Shown one piece after another: positions 45,848 through 54,475 of a stretch of DNA of 64,000 nucleotides. The translations under genes and the position numbers were made by a program. Location of the stretch: the NCBI GenBank assembly GCA_031976225.1, contig DALYLQ010000007.1:8412-72411 (forward strand), in the 5' to 3' direction. The stretch's first letter is position 1; the number at the start of each line of letters is the position of its first letter. The notes below the pieces were generated by a model. It saw only the letters and a program-made list of their open reading frames with translations, was not told where the DNA came from and did not search any database. Source of the stretch: UBA10646 sp003456175 (lineage in GTDB: Bacteria > Bacteroidota > Bacteroidia > Chitinophagales > Chitinophagaceae).

Positions 45848-47347
45848 ATGCCCCAAAAAGTTATCATAATAGGTGCCGGCTTCGCTGGCATGTCTACCGC
45901 ATGTTATCTAGCTAAAGCTGGGTATCAGGTAACCATTGTTGAAAAACATAACCAACCTGGCGGCAGAGCCAGAAAACTGCAAGCCGAAGGTTTTACCTTC
46001 GATATGGGACCAAGTTGGTACTGGATGCCAGACGTTTTCGAATCTTTTTTCAACGATTTTGGCAAACACGTTAGCGATTATTACGAATTGCATCGTTTAG
46101 ATCCGTCTTATAGGATTTATTGGCCTAACAATGAGGTGATGGATGTGCCTGCCAATTACCACTCATTGCAGCAAGTCTTTGAAAAAATTGAATCCGGTAG
46201 TGCTAGCCGTTTAGATGCGTTCATGCATGAAGCTGCTTACAAATACAAAGTGGGTATCCAGAAGTTAGTGTATAAACCTGGTCAGTCATTGCTTGAATTT
46301 GCAGATGTAGAACTAGTGAAAGGGTTGTTTAAGCTCGATGTATTCACTAACATGAAAAACCATGTTAAAGCACATTTCAAACACCCATACCTACAGCAGT
46401 TGATGGAGTTTCCTGTACTTTTTTTGGGAGCACTTCCTGAAAAAACACCTGCACTCTATAGTTTAATGAATTACGCCGACATTAAAGGTGGTACTTGGTA
46501 TCCAAAAGGCGGTATGTATGCGATTGTTCAAGCAATGCATCAACTAGCAACTTCACTCGGTGTGCAATTTTTGTTTGAGGAGGAAGTTAAAACTTTTACT
46601 TACGGTAAAAATAATCGCATCACAGCGGTTACAACCTATAATGCAACTTGCGATTGTACAGCTACGCATACAGCCGATGTAGTGGTAGCTAGTGCCGATT
46701 ATGCCCATATTGATCAAGAGGTACTAACCCCCGAATATCGTATGTATTCACAGGCATATTGGGATAGCAGAGTAATGGCTCCTAGTTGCCTATTGTACTA
46801 TGTTGGAGTGAATAAACGAATTAGCAACATATTGCACCATAGCTTATTCTTCGATACCGATTTTGGAGTGCATGGAACAGAAATTTATACTACTAAAAAG
46901 TGGCCAACCAATCCACTCTTTTACGTAAGTGCAACCAGCGTTACCGATAATAACGTAGCACCCGAAGGGCACGAAAATCTGTTTTTGTTAATTCCGGTTG
47001 CTACGGGGCTTACAGGCGATACAGAAGATTTGCGTAAGCAATATTTCGACCAAATTATGCAGCGAATGGAAGACCGACTTGGTCAATCTATTCGAGAACA
47101 TGTGGTATATTATAAAAGCTATGCTCAAAGTGATTTTGTGAAGGATTACCATGCTTTCAAAGGAAATGCTTACGGATTGGCGAACACTTTGCTGCAAACA
47201 GCTGTTTTAAAACCTGCTTGTAAGAGCAAAAAACTCAACAACCTTTTTTACAGTGGACAATTAACAGTGCCTGGGCCCGGTGTTCCGCCAAGCCTCATCA
47301 GTGGAAAGGTGGTTGCTAACCAAGTAGCAAAACATTTTAAAAACTAG
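45848..47347 (+). CDS. crtI: Phytoene desaturase
   Basis: A 499-residue FAD-dependent enzyme that desaturates phytoene toward lycopene. The dinucleotide-binding start VIIIGAGFAGMSTACYLAKA, then EKHNQPGGRARKLQAEGFTF and DMGPSWYWMPDVFE are typical of CrtI. The C-terminal YSGQLTVPGPGVPPSLISGK is the FAD-binding end motif. First structural gene of the cluster. The copy at 48786 is a clear paralogue; this one is closer to true phytoene desaturases by its C-terminal motif. Confidence 0.92.
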   Translation: MPQKVIIIGAGFAGMSTACYLAKAGYQVTIVEKHNQPGGRARKLQAEGFTFDMGPSWYWMPDVFESFFNDFGKHVSDYYELHRLDPSYRIYWPNNEVMDVPANYHSLQQVFEKIESGSASRLDAFMHEAAYKYKVGIQKLVYKPGQSLLEFADVELVKGLFKLDVFTNMKNHVKAHFKHPYLQQLMEFPVLFLGALPEKTPALYSLMNYADIKGGTWYPKGGMYAIVQAMHQLATSLGVQFLFEEEVKTFTYGKNNRITAVTTYNATCDCTATHTADVVVASADYAHIDQEVLTPEYRMYSQAYWDSRVMAPSCLLYYVGVNKRISNILHHSLFFDTDFGVHGTEIYTTKKWPTNPLFYVSATSVTDNNVAPEGHENLFLLIPVATGLTGDTEDLRKQYFDQIMQRMEDRLGQSIREHVVYYKSYAQSDFVKDYHAFKGNAYGLANTLLQTAVLKPACKSKKLNNLFYSGQLTVPGPGVPPSLISGKVVANQVAKHFKN

Positions 47348-47373
47348 CTTCTAAAGCTCAAAATTGCAAAGCT

Positions 47374-48210
47374 ATGATGCAGCTTTTTCATGAGGTAAGT
47401 CAGCAGAGTAGTCGCATTACTACAGAGCGATACAGCACTTCTTTTTCAAGTGCAATTAAGCTATTACATCAAGATTTAAGAACGCCTATTTTTAACATTT
47501 ATGGTTTTGTACGTTTTGCCGACGAAATCGTAGATACTTTTCACGATTACAATAAGCCCGATTTGTTGGCTCGTTTCAAAGTTGAAACATATAAGGCAAT
47601 TGCAGAAGGTATTAGTTTAAACCCTATCCTTCACAGTTTTCAGCTTACAGTTAATCAGTATCATATTAGCCATGATCTGATCGAAGCTTTCTTTCATAGT
47701 ATGGAGCTCGATTTAGGCAAGCGTGCTTACGATGAAGCAGGCTACAACGAGTACATTTATGGTAGCGCCGAAGTAGTGGGGTTGATGTGCCTCTATGTTT
47801 TTTGTGAAGGCGATACTGCTTTATACGAACAACTAAAGCCAAGTGCAAAAAGTTTAGGTGCAGCTTTCCAGAAAGTGAATTTTTTACGTGATGTAAAGAA
47901 TGATGTAGAAAATCTAGATCGTATGTATTTCCCCAACTGCGATTTTGGGAACCTAACAGAGCGTCAAAAACAAGAAATTGAAGCCGATATACAAAAAGAT
48001 TTTGATCATGCTTACGAAGGCATTTTGCAATTACCCATGAAAGCAAGGTTCGGTGTATATGTGGCATACAAATATTATCTCAGTTTATTCAAGAAAATCA
48101 AAAAAGTACAACCGCAACGTATTTTAGAAGAGCGTATACGCATACCTAATTACGGCAAGGCGTTTATACTTGCTAAAGCAGGCCTACGCAGTCAGTTCAA
48201 CATTTTATAG
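47374..48210 (+). CDS. crtB: Phytoene synthase
   Basis: A 278-residue head-to-head prenyl synthase joining two geranylgeranyl diphosphates into phytoene. Both aspartate-rich motifs are present: RFADEIVDTFHD (DxxxD) and FLRDVKNDVENLDRMYFP (DxxxD). The N-terminal YSTSFSSAIKLL is also conserved. It lies 26 bp after crtI. The supply enzyme for GGPP (crtE) is not in the window. Confidence 0.94.
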   Translation: MMQLFHEVSQQSSRITTERYSTSFSSAIKLLHQDLRTPIFNIYGFVRFADEIVDTFHDYNKPDLLARFKVETYKAIAEGISLNPILHSFQLTVNQYHISHDLIEAFFHSMELDLGKRAYDEAGYNEYIYGSAEVVGLMCLYVFCEGDTALYEQLKPSAKSLGAAFQKVNFLRDVKNDVENLDRMYFPNCDFGNLTERQKQEIEADIQKDFDHAYEGILQLPMKARFGVYVAYKYYLSLFKKIKKVQPQRILEERIRIPNYGKAFILAKAGLRSQFNIL

Positions 48211-48226
48211 CGGTTAAATTTAGTAC

Positions 48227-48748
48227 ATGGAGTTTGTGATACTGGTGAATGAATACGATGAGCCTATTGGGCAAATGGAGAAAATGGAAGCTCACCGCAA
48301 AGGCTTACTGCATAGGGCCTTTAGCGTGTTCGCTTTCAATGAAAAAGGCGAAATGTTATTGCAACAACGTGCTAAAGAAAAATACCATAGCCCTGCATTA
48401 TGGACCAACGCCTGTTGCAGCCACCCACGCGAAAATGAAACTGTAACTGAAGCAGCAGAACGCCGTTTGTTTGAAGAGCTTGGCTTTAGTACCAAAGTAA
48501 GTAAAGTCTTTAGCTTCACATACAAAGCGAGTTTCGATAACGGACTTGTTGAACACGAATTTGATCATGTATTAATTGCTAATATTACGAACGATACAGT
48601 AATACAACCAAATCCACATGAAGTAATGGATTACTGTTTTATGTCTGTCGATAGCATTCAAGAAGCATTGCAATCACATCCCGAAAAGTTCACTGCGTGG
48701 TTTCACATTGCATTCCCCAAATTAGTAGCACATTTACAACCAGCGTAG
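48227..48748 (+). CDS. idi: Isopentenyl-diphosphate delta-isomerase, type 1
   Basis: A 173-residue Nudix-fold enzyme interconverting IPP and DMAPP. The catalytic Cys is in WTNACCSHPREN, the Nudix-like helix is TEAAERRLFEELGF, and the start LHRAFSVFAFNEKGEMLLQQ fits the family. In the carotenoid cluster it raises DMAPP for prenyl chain building. Length and motifs are standard. Confidence 0.93.
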   Translation: MEFVILVNEYDEPIGQMEKMEAHRKGLLHRAFSVFAFNEKGEMLLQQRAKEKYHSPALWTNACCSHPRENETVTEAAERRLFEELGFSTKVSKVFSFTYKASFDNGLVEHEFDHVLIANITNDTVIQPNPHEVMDYCFMSVDSIQEALQSHPEKFTAWFHIAFPKLVAHLQPA

Positions 48749-48785
48749 CAAGTAAGCTACTGCTCACTAAACAGTAGTAGGTATT

Positions 48786-50285
48786 ATGTCAACAAAAAAA
48801 GCCATTATAATTGGTGCTGGTGTAGCAGGCTTGGCTACCGCCGTTCGCCTTGCGGTAAATGGTTTTCAAGTGAAGGTATACGAACAAAACAGCTATCCTG
48901 GTGGCAAGTTGAGTTATTTTGAACGCAATGGTTACATGTTCGATGCTGGCCCAAGCCTTTTCACACAACCACAAAATATAGAAGAACTATTTGCATTAGC
49001 GAATGAGCCCATCGAAGCATACTTTAAGTACGAAAAAGTACCTATAGCCTGCAAATATTTTTTTGAAAACGGCAAAATAGTAACTGCCTATGGCGATGCA
49101 CAAGCCTTTGATGAAGAAGTGCATCAACAACTAGGCGAACCCAAAGGAGCAGTAAAGCAATATTTACAACAAGCTAATACTGCCTATAATAATATTGGCA
49201 ATGTATTTCTCAACTACTCGCTACATAAGCGTTCTACCTTGCGTAAGGCCAACATAATAAAAGCCATTGCTGCAATAAAGGCTTCTTATTTACTGCAAAG
49301 TATGCATCGTTATAACAGTAAAGCATTCAAATCTAACGAGGCAGTTCAAATATTTAATCGATTTGCAACGTATAATGGTAGTAACCCTTACAAGGCACCG
49401 GCTATGCTTACCATGATACCTCATTTAGAACATAATGAAGGTACATTTTATCCCAAAGGTGGTATGATAACTATTACTTATGCATTGTATAACCTTGCGG
49501 TAAAAAAAGGAGTACATTTCGCATTTAATACCCCAGTACAAAGCATTATTACGAGTAACAGGAAAGCTGTTGGTGTGGTTGTTGAAGGTGAGAATGACAT
49601 GGCCGATGTAATAGTAAGCAACGTTGATGTGTATTTCACTTATAAAAATCTCATTGGCGATGCTGTTAAGGCTCAGAAAATTTTAAAGCAAGAACGTAGC
49701 AGCAGTGCATTCATTTTTTATTGGGGAATGAACAAGCAGTTTCCAGAACTGCAGTTACATAATATTTTCTTTGGCAAGCAATATCAGCAAGAGTTTGCAA
49801 GTATCTTTCAATACAAAAAATTACATAACGATCCTACGGTTTATGTGAATATTACCAGTAAGCTAGAGCCAGGCACACAAGCACCTGAAGGCAAGGAAAA
49901 TTGGTTTGTAATGGTGAATGTGCCAGCAAATGTTGGGCAGCCTTGGAACGAATTACAAATGCAATGTCGAAAGCTAGTGATTGATAAACTCAATCGTATG
50001 CTGAACACAGATGTAGAAAGTTGTATAGAAGTAGAAGAAGTATTAACACCGCCTATGATTGAGGCAAAAACAGGTAGTTATATGGGTAGTTTGTATGGTA
50101 CTAGTAGCAACAGTAAAGTAGCTGCATTTGTACGTCATGCTAACTTTACAAAAGCTATTAATGGGTTATACTTTGTTGGTGGTAGCGTGCACCCCGGTGG
50201 TGGTATACCGCTTTGCTTAAAAAGTGCCAAAATAGCATCAGAAATAATAGCAGACGATTTCAAAAAGCAACATCAGCACTTATGA
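48786..50285 (+). CDS. crtD: CrtD-like carotenoid desaturase
   Basis: A 499-residue CrtI-superfamily FAD enzyme. It has AIIIGAGVAGLATAVRLAVN, YEQNSYPGGKLSYFERNGY and a C-terminal YFVGGSVHPGGGIPLCLKSA. The SVHPGGGIPL end is characteristic of the CrtD/CrtC-associated clade rather than phytoene desaturases. With CruF adjacent, the likely reaction is 3',4'-desaturation of a 1'-hydroxylated psi-end. Two copies of the interspersed motif lie inside (48848 read RLAVNG, 49493 read NLAVKK). Its stop overlaps the cruF start as ATGA. Confidence 0.82.
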   Translation: MSTKKAIIIGAGVAGLATAVRLAVNGFQVKVYEQNSYPGGKLSYFERNGYMFDAGPSLFTQPQNIEELFALANEPIEAYFKYEKVPIACKYFFENGKIVTAYGDAQAFDEEVHQQLGEPKGAVKQYLQQANTAYNNIGNVFLNYSLHKRSTLRKANIIKAIAAIKASYLLQSMHRYNSKAFKSNEAVQIFNRFATYNGSNPYKAPAMLTMIPHLEHNEGTFYPKGGMITITYALYNLAVKKGVHFAFNTPVQSIITSNRKAVGVVVEGENDMADVIVSNVDVYFTYKNLIGDAVKAQKILKQERSSSAFIFYWGMNKQFPELQLHNIFFGKQYQQEFASIFQYKKLHNDPTVYVNITSKLEPGTQAPEGKENWFVMVNVPANVGQPWNELQMQCRKLVIDKLNRMLNTDVESCIEVEEVLTPPMIEAKTGSYMGSLYGTSSNSKVAAFVRHANFTKAINGLYFVGGSVHPGGGIPLCLKSAKIASEIIADDFKKQHQHL

Positions 50286-50986
50286 TGGCAAGCATCAAAA
50301 GCTTATCAGTTGAACAGCGCAAGCATATAGCTATCATCATCGCTTTAGTAGTGCATTTTTTTGGAGTAGTTGGTATGCTATCGCCATATGCTGCTTGGTT
50401 TAAAGCTGCTACACCATTGAACTTGCTGCTCATGCTGGCATTAGTTGTATTTACGCAAGTACAAAAAAACTTTTCATTCTGGTTGTTCATGTTTATTGCA
50501 TTTGCAACAGGAATGATTACCGAAATGATTGGTGTAAATACTGGCTTACTTTTTGGCGATTATCATTATGGTAATGTGTTAGGCCCTAAGTTGTATGGTG
50601 TTCCTTTTTTAATTGGCGTGAATTGGTTTGTTACTGTATACGCAGCTACTACCATTTCTGTTTGGATGCATCAATACATCACCAATAAATACGAAACCAT
50701 TGGTGTAGCTTTTAACAAGCACCTAATGTTTATAATGGGTGTGCTCGATGCTGCTTTTATAACTGTTGTATTCGATTATATCATGGAGCCGGCAGCAATA
50801 CAATTGGGTATGTGGCAATGGCATACAGCCGATATTCCGATGTTTAATTACACTTGTTGGTATGTTATTAGTGCATTATTAGCAGCTGTTATGTTTAAGT
50901 TACAATTGCGGCAAACCAACCATTTCGTAATACATTTGTTATTCATCGAGGCGTTGTTTTTTATTGCAATCCGATTATTTAGTTAG
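50282..50986 (+). CDS. cruF: CruF-like carotenoid 1',2'-hydratase
   Basis: About 234 residues with some seven hydrophobic helices. It matches the carotenoid biosynthesis protein family that includes CruF, with GMITEMIGVNTGLLFGDYHYG and GVPFLIGVNWFVTVYA as the conserved core. CruF hydrates the psi-end double bond to a 1'-hydroxyl group. The frame opens at 50213 inside crtD, but ATG at 50282 forms the classic ATGA overlap with the crtD stop. It is followed 1 bp later by crtZ. Confidence 0.85.
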   Translation: MMASIKSLSVEQRKHIAIIIALVVHFFGVVGMLSPYAAWFKAATPLNLLLMLALVVFTQVQKNFSFWLFMFIAFATGMITEMIGVNTGLLFGDYHYGNVLGPKLYGVPFLIGVNWFVTVYAATTISVWMHQYITNKYETIGVAFNKHLMFIMGVLDAAFITVVFDYIMEPAAIQLGMWQWHTADIPMFNYTCWYVISALLAAVMFKLQLRQTNHFVIHLLFIEALFFIAIRLFS

Positions 50987-50987
50987 T

Positions 50988-51476
50988 ATGGTGTACGTGT
51001 TATTAACATTGCTAGTTTTTGTTATTATGGAAGGCATCACATGGCTTACACACAAGTATGTTATGCATGGCTTTTTGTGGTACCTGCACGAAGATCATCA
51101 TCAAAAACGTCCGGGCTTCTTCGAAAAAAACGATGCATTCTTTGTAATTTTTGCTATCCCAAGCTGGCTTTGTATTATGTTGGGTAGCATGCATCAAGTG
51201 TGGTGGGTAGTTAGTATTGGTGCAGGTATTGCAATGTATGGTGCAGCTTATTTTTTGGTGCACGATATAATTATTCATCAACGATTTAAATTTTTCACAC
51301 GCAGTAATAACAGATATGTAAGAACTATTCGCTGGGCACACAAAATGCATCATAAACATTTGGGTAAAGAACAAGGCGAGAGTTTTGGAATGCTTGTAGT
51401 AGCAAAAAAATATTGGGATAAAGTACGTGCCGATGAAATGCGTATGAAAGCTCATCAAAGCAGCAATGCAGCATAA
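50988..51476 (+). CDS. crtZ: Beta-carotene hydroxylase, CrtZ type
   Basis: About 162 residues, a di-iron membrane hydroxylase that adds a 3-hydroxyl to beta-rings. All histidine clusters are visible: HKYVMH, HEDHHQ, HDIIIHQR and HKMHHKH. Three to four hydrophobic helices flank them. ATG at 50988 is chosen over TTG at 50964 because it lies just after the cruF stop. It sits between cruF and crtY, so ring formation and hydroxylation are co-expressed. Confidence 0.92.
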   Translation: MVYVLLTLLVFVIMEGITWLTHKYVMHGFLWYLHEDHHQKRPGFFEKNDAFFVIFAIPSWLCIMLGSMHQVWWVVSIGAGIAMYGAAYFLVHDIIIHQRFKFFTRSNNRYVRTIRWAHKMHHKHLGKEQGESFGMLVVAKKYWDKVRADEMRMKAHQSSNAA

Positions 51477-51484
51477 TTCAGTGT

Positions 51485-52672
51485 ATGCCAACGCCTCATT
51501 ACGATTACATTTTCACAGGTGCGGGTTGTGCAGCTTTTAGCATTGTACTACGTATCTTACAAACGCCATCTTTACAACAAAAACGCATCTTATTAATCGA
51601 TAAAGATGCGAAACAATCGAACGATAGAACTTGGTGCTTTTGGGAACAGTCGAACGGCTTTTTTCAGAACATTGTTTACCGTCAATACCAATACATACAT
51701 TTCCGGAGTAGTAGCTTCAGTAGTAAGTTTAATATTGCACCGTATCAATACAAAATGATACGTGGAATAGATTTTTATAATCACGCCTTACGGCAAATAC
51801 AAACGCAATCCAACATCACTTTCGTACAAGATACTGTAGTAGAAATTACAACGCATAAAGATGTTGCGGTTGTAACAACAACTAATGGCGATAAATACAC
51901 TGCTAGTTATGTTTTTAATAGCATTTTATTTGAGCATCTATTTCCTAAAAATCGTGTTACCAACATAGCTAAAAATCAATATCACTTACTACAACATTTT
52001 AAAGGATGGATAATAGAAACAGATAGTGATGTTTTTAATACGAATGAAGCCACTTTTATGGATTTCAGTATACCTCAAAAGCATGGAGCTTCTTTCGTGT
52101 ATGTATTGCCATTTACCGCAAGGAAGGCATTGGTCGAGTATACGTTATTTACAGAACAACTTTTATCACAAAACGAATACGATAATGGCTTGCAACAATA
52201 CATACACCAGCATTTAGGCATTTCGCATTACTCCATTGTAGAAGAAGAGTTTGGCATTATTCCAATGACCAACTATCCATTTGAAAAAGGCACAGCAAAT
52301 ATCGTTCACATTGGTACCGTTGGTGGTGCAACTAAAGCTAGTAGCGGTTATACATTTCAATTTATACAAAAACATAGCGAAGCTATCGTAGCCGCCTTAG
52401 CGAAAGGCTTATCACCACAAATAAGAGCTTCTTTTTGGAAGCAACGCTTTCAATTGTACGATGCTACTTTGCTACATGTATTAGCCACCAAATCAATGCC
52501 TGGCGATGCGGTGTTTGCACAATTATTTGCCAATAATAAACCGCAACGCATTTTAGCATTCTTAGATAACGATACTAATTTTTTAGAGGAATTAAAAATT
52601 ATGAGTAGCGTTCCAACAACTATTTTTATGCCTGCAGCCTTGCGGCAAATAAATTCTCCATATAAAATATAA
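51485..52672 (+). CDS. crtY: Lycopene cyclase, CrtY type
   Basis: A 395-residue flavoprotein-like cyclase. The start YDYIFTGAGCAAFSIVLRIL and the strongly diagnostic NDRTWCFWEQ are present, as is FGIIPMTNYPF. It closes a beta-ionone ring on lycopene or a psi-end. Because cruF and crtD act on the other end, it may cyclise only one end in vivo. It carries three variants of the interspersed motif (51786, 52112 and 52638). Last gene of the crt run; yceI follows 4 bp later. Confidence 0.9.
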   Translation: MPTPHYDYIFTGAGCAAFSIVLRILQTPSLQQKRILLIDKDAKQSNDRTWCFWEQSNGFFQNIVYRQYQYIHFRSSSFSSKFNIAPYQYKMIRGIDFYNHALRQIQTQSNITFVQDTVVEITTHKDVAVVTTTNGDKYTASYVFNSILFEHLFPKNRVTNIAKNQYHLLQHFKGWIIETDSDVFNTNEATFMDFSIPQKHGASFVYVLPFTARKALVEYTLFTEQLLSQNEYDNGLQQYIHQHLGISHYSIVEEEFGIIPMTNYPFEKGTANIVHIGTVGGATKASSGYTFQFIQKHSEAIVAALAKGLSPQIRASFWKQRFQLYDATLLHVLATKSMPGDAVFAQLFANNKPQRILAFLDNDTNFLEELKIMSSVPTTIFMPAALRQINSPYKI

Positions 52673-52676
52673 ACGT

Positions 52677-53228
52677 ATGTTTAAATTAATCGCTTCTACT
52701 TTTGTAGCAGTATTGATGAGCTTCTTTGTAGTAGATAACTTACGGTTGCAGCCCACTAATGGTAATGCTACCGATGTAGTAACATTTACCATTAAAAACT
52801 TTGGGGTAAATGTAGATGGTAACATTAGTGGTGTTAAAGGCAGTATCGATTGGAACGCAGCCGATGTTACCAAAACAACCGTACAATTAACAGCCGATGT
52901 AAATACCATTAACACGGGCATTAAAAAAAGAGATGATCACCTGAAGAAAGATGATTTTTTTGATGTACAAAAGCATCCCGAACTCTCTTTTAAGAGTACA
53001 AAAATAACCTCAATGGCTACGGGTGGTTTTATGGCCGAAGGTAACCTTACCATAAAGGGCATTACCAAGTCTGTTAGCATTCCTTTTAATGTTGGTATCG
53101 CCGGTAACCAATACACTTTCAAAGGAGAATTTACTATTGATCGTAGAGGCTTTGAAGTTGGCGGCAGTAGTATGACGATGGGTGATAATGTAAAAGTGGT
53201 ATTCAACATTGTAGCCGCAGCTAAATAA
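52677..53228 (+). CDS. YceI family protein
   Basis: A 183-residue secreted protein. An N-terminal hydrophobic leader (1 to about 20) precedes a YceI lipocalin-like barrel, with VTFTIKNFGVNVDGNISGVKG and DDFFDVQKHPELSFKSTKI as hallmarks. The fold of this family binds polyisoprenoid lipids in a solved relative. It starts 4 bp after crtY, so it is probably in the crt transcript. A role in carrying carotenoid or its precursors is a plausible guess, not shown. Confidence 0.85.
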   Translation: MFKLIASTFVAVLMSFFVVDNLRLQPTNGNATDVVTFTIKNFGVNVDGNISGVKGSIDWNAADVTKTTVQLTADVNTINTGIKKRDDHLKKDDFFDVQKHPELSFKSTKITSMATGGFMAEGNLTIKGITKSVSIPFNVGIAGNQYTFKGEFTIDRRGFEVGGSSMTMGDNVKVVFNIVAAAK

Positions 53229-53241
53229 TAGGCAGTGTAAC

Positions 53242-53255
53242 TTTTACCGTAAGGT
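53242..53255 (-). repeat. Interspersed motif copy
   Basis: TTTTACCGTAAGGT in the 57-bp interval between yceI and the Ldh-family gene. Confidence 0.85.
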
Positions 53256-53285
53256 TATATTTGCTGCTTATACTGATAGTAGTTT

Positions 53286-54377
53286 ATGGCAAATTATATT
53301 ACGGTTAGTTACGATACATTGTTTGCTTTTACAAAAGCTGTTTTCACACATATCGGTTGTAATGATGCCGATGCATTTGCTGCTAGTAAAGCATTGTTAA
53401 GTGCCGATATTAGAGGCATTGATAGCCATGGTGTAGCCCGTTTGTCGGGCTACATTCGTTTATGGCAAGCAGGCCGTGTGAATGCTACACCGCATATTCA
53501 AATCATACATGAAACACCTAGTACCGCTACCATCGATGCCGATGGTGCATTGGGTTTAGTTGCAGCGCAGCAAGCAATGCAATTAGCCATAAAAAAAGCA
53601 AAGCAATGTGGTACAGGTTGGGTAGCTGTGGGCAATAGTAACCATTTTGGTATTGCTGGGTATCATGCTATGCTGGCTTTAGAACACGATATGATTGGTA
53701 TTGCTATGACCAATGCTAGTGCTTTAGTGGCACCTACTTTTGGTAAAGAAAAAATGTTAGGAACAAACCCAATTGCAGTAGCTATACCGGCTAAAACACA
53801 ACCTCCTTTTGTGGCCGATTTTGCAACTACTACCGCTGCTAATGGTAAGCTAGAAATACTGCAACGCAAAAATGAAGATACACCTTTTGGTTGGGTACAA
53901 AGTGCAGATGGAACACCAAGTACCGATGCTCATATACTTAAAAAAAATGGGGCATTGTTGCCCTTAGGTAGTGATCGAGAACATGGTAGCCATAAAGGCT
54001 ATGCTTTAGGTAGTATTGTTGATATTTTCTCTGCGGTATTTAGTGGTGCAAGCTATGGCCCATGGGCGCCACCTTTTCCTGCATACATTCCTATGCCCGA
54101 AGATATGCCAGGCACAGGCTTGGGACATTTTATTGGAGCAATACGTATTGATGCGTTTCGACCAGCCGATGCATTTCTAATGCACATGGATCGTTGGATA
54201 AGTCGTTTCAGAAATACAACCCCAATAGATGCACAGCAGCCTGTAATAATACCCGGCGACCCCGAGCGGTTGATGGAGGCTGAGCGTTTGCAACACGGTA
54301 TTCCTATCATTGAAACGGTTATGAACGATTTAAATGCTTTGGCAACAAGCTTGCAATTAAAACCTTTATCGGTATAG
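53286..54377 (+). CDS. Ldh family malate/L-lactate/ureidoglycolate-type dehydrogenase
   Basis: A 363-residue NAD(P)-dependent oxidoreductase of the Ldh_2 family. GIDSHGVARLSGYIRLW has the catalytic His, then GNSNHFGIAGYHAML and the DREHGSHKGYALGSIVDIFS segment. The C-terminal region is also standard. Members act on malate, lactate, ureidoglycolate or sulfolactate, and no specific one can be chosen. No signal peptide. Apparently monocistronic, with lysC about 100 bp downstream. Confidence 0.85.
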   Translation: MANYITVSYDTLFAFTKAVFTHIGCNDADAFAASKALLSADIRGIDSHGVARLSGYIRLWQAGRVNATPHIQIIHETPSTATIDADGALGLVAAQQAMQLAIKKAKQCGTGWVAVGNSNHFGIAGYHAMLALEHDMIGIAMTNASALVAPTFGKEKMLGTNPIAVAIPAKTQPPFVADFATTTAANGKLEILQRKNEDTPFGWVQSADGTPSTDAHILKKNGALLPLGSDREHGSHKGYALGSIVDIFSAVFSGASYGPWAPPFPAYIPMPEDMPGTGLGHFIGAIRIDAFRPADAFLMHMDRWISRFRNTTPIDAQQPVIIPGDPERLMEAERLQHGIPIIETVMNDLNALATSLQLKPLSV

Positions 54378-54445
54378 CTGAAATTGTTTTCGTTAAAAAA
54401 ACTGTAAGCACTTACGTGCAAATGCAATTGCTATTGGTACAACAA

Positions 54446-54453
54446 TAATTTTG
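54446..54453 (+). promoter_or_regulatory. Candidate -7 element for lysC
   Basis: TAATTTTG fits the Bacteroidota TAnnTTTG -7 consensus and lies 22 bp before the start codon. The -33 element is poor, so this is a weak call. Confidence 0.35.
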
Positions 54454-54475
54454 CGCCTCAAAGCAAGCAAGTTTT

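Noticed and set aside
47666..48067. 133-codon minus-strand frame opposite crtB
   Set aside because: Antisense to phytoene synthase; no family features.
48750..48780. Possible terminator between idi and crtD (CTACTG/CAGTAG)
   Set aside because: The stem is only 6 bp with a long loop and no T-run, and the genes on both sides belong to one run.
51012..51491. Antisense open frame of 159 codons opposite crtZ
   Set aside because: It lies fully opposite a well-recognised gene and shows no domain or start signal. It is a shadow of crtZ codon use.
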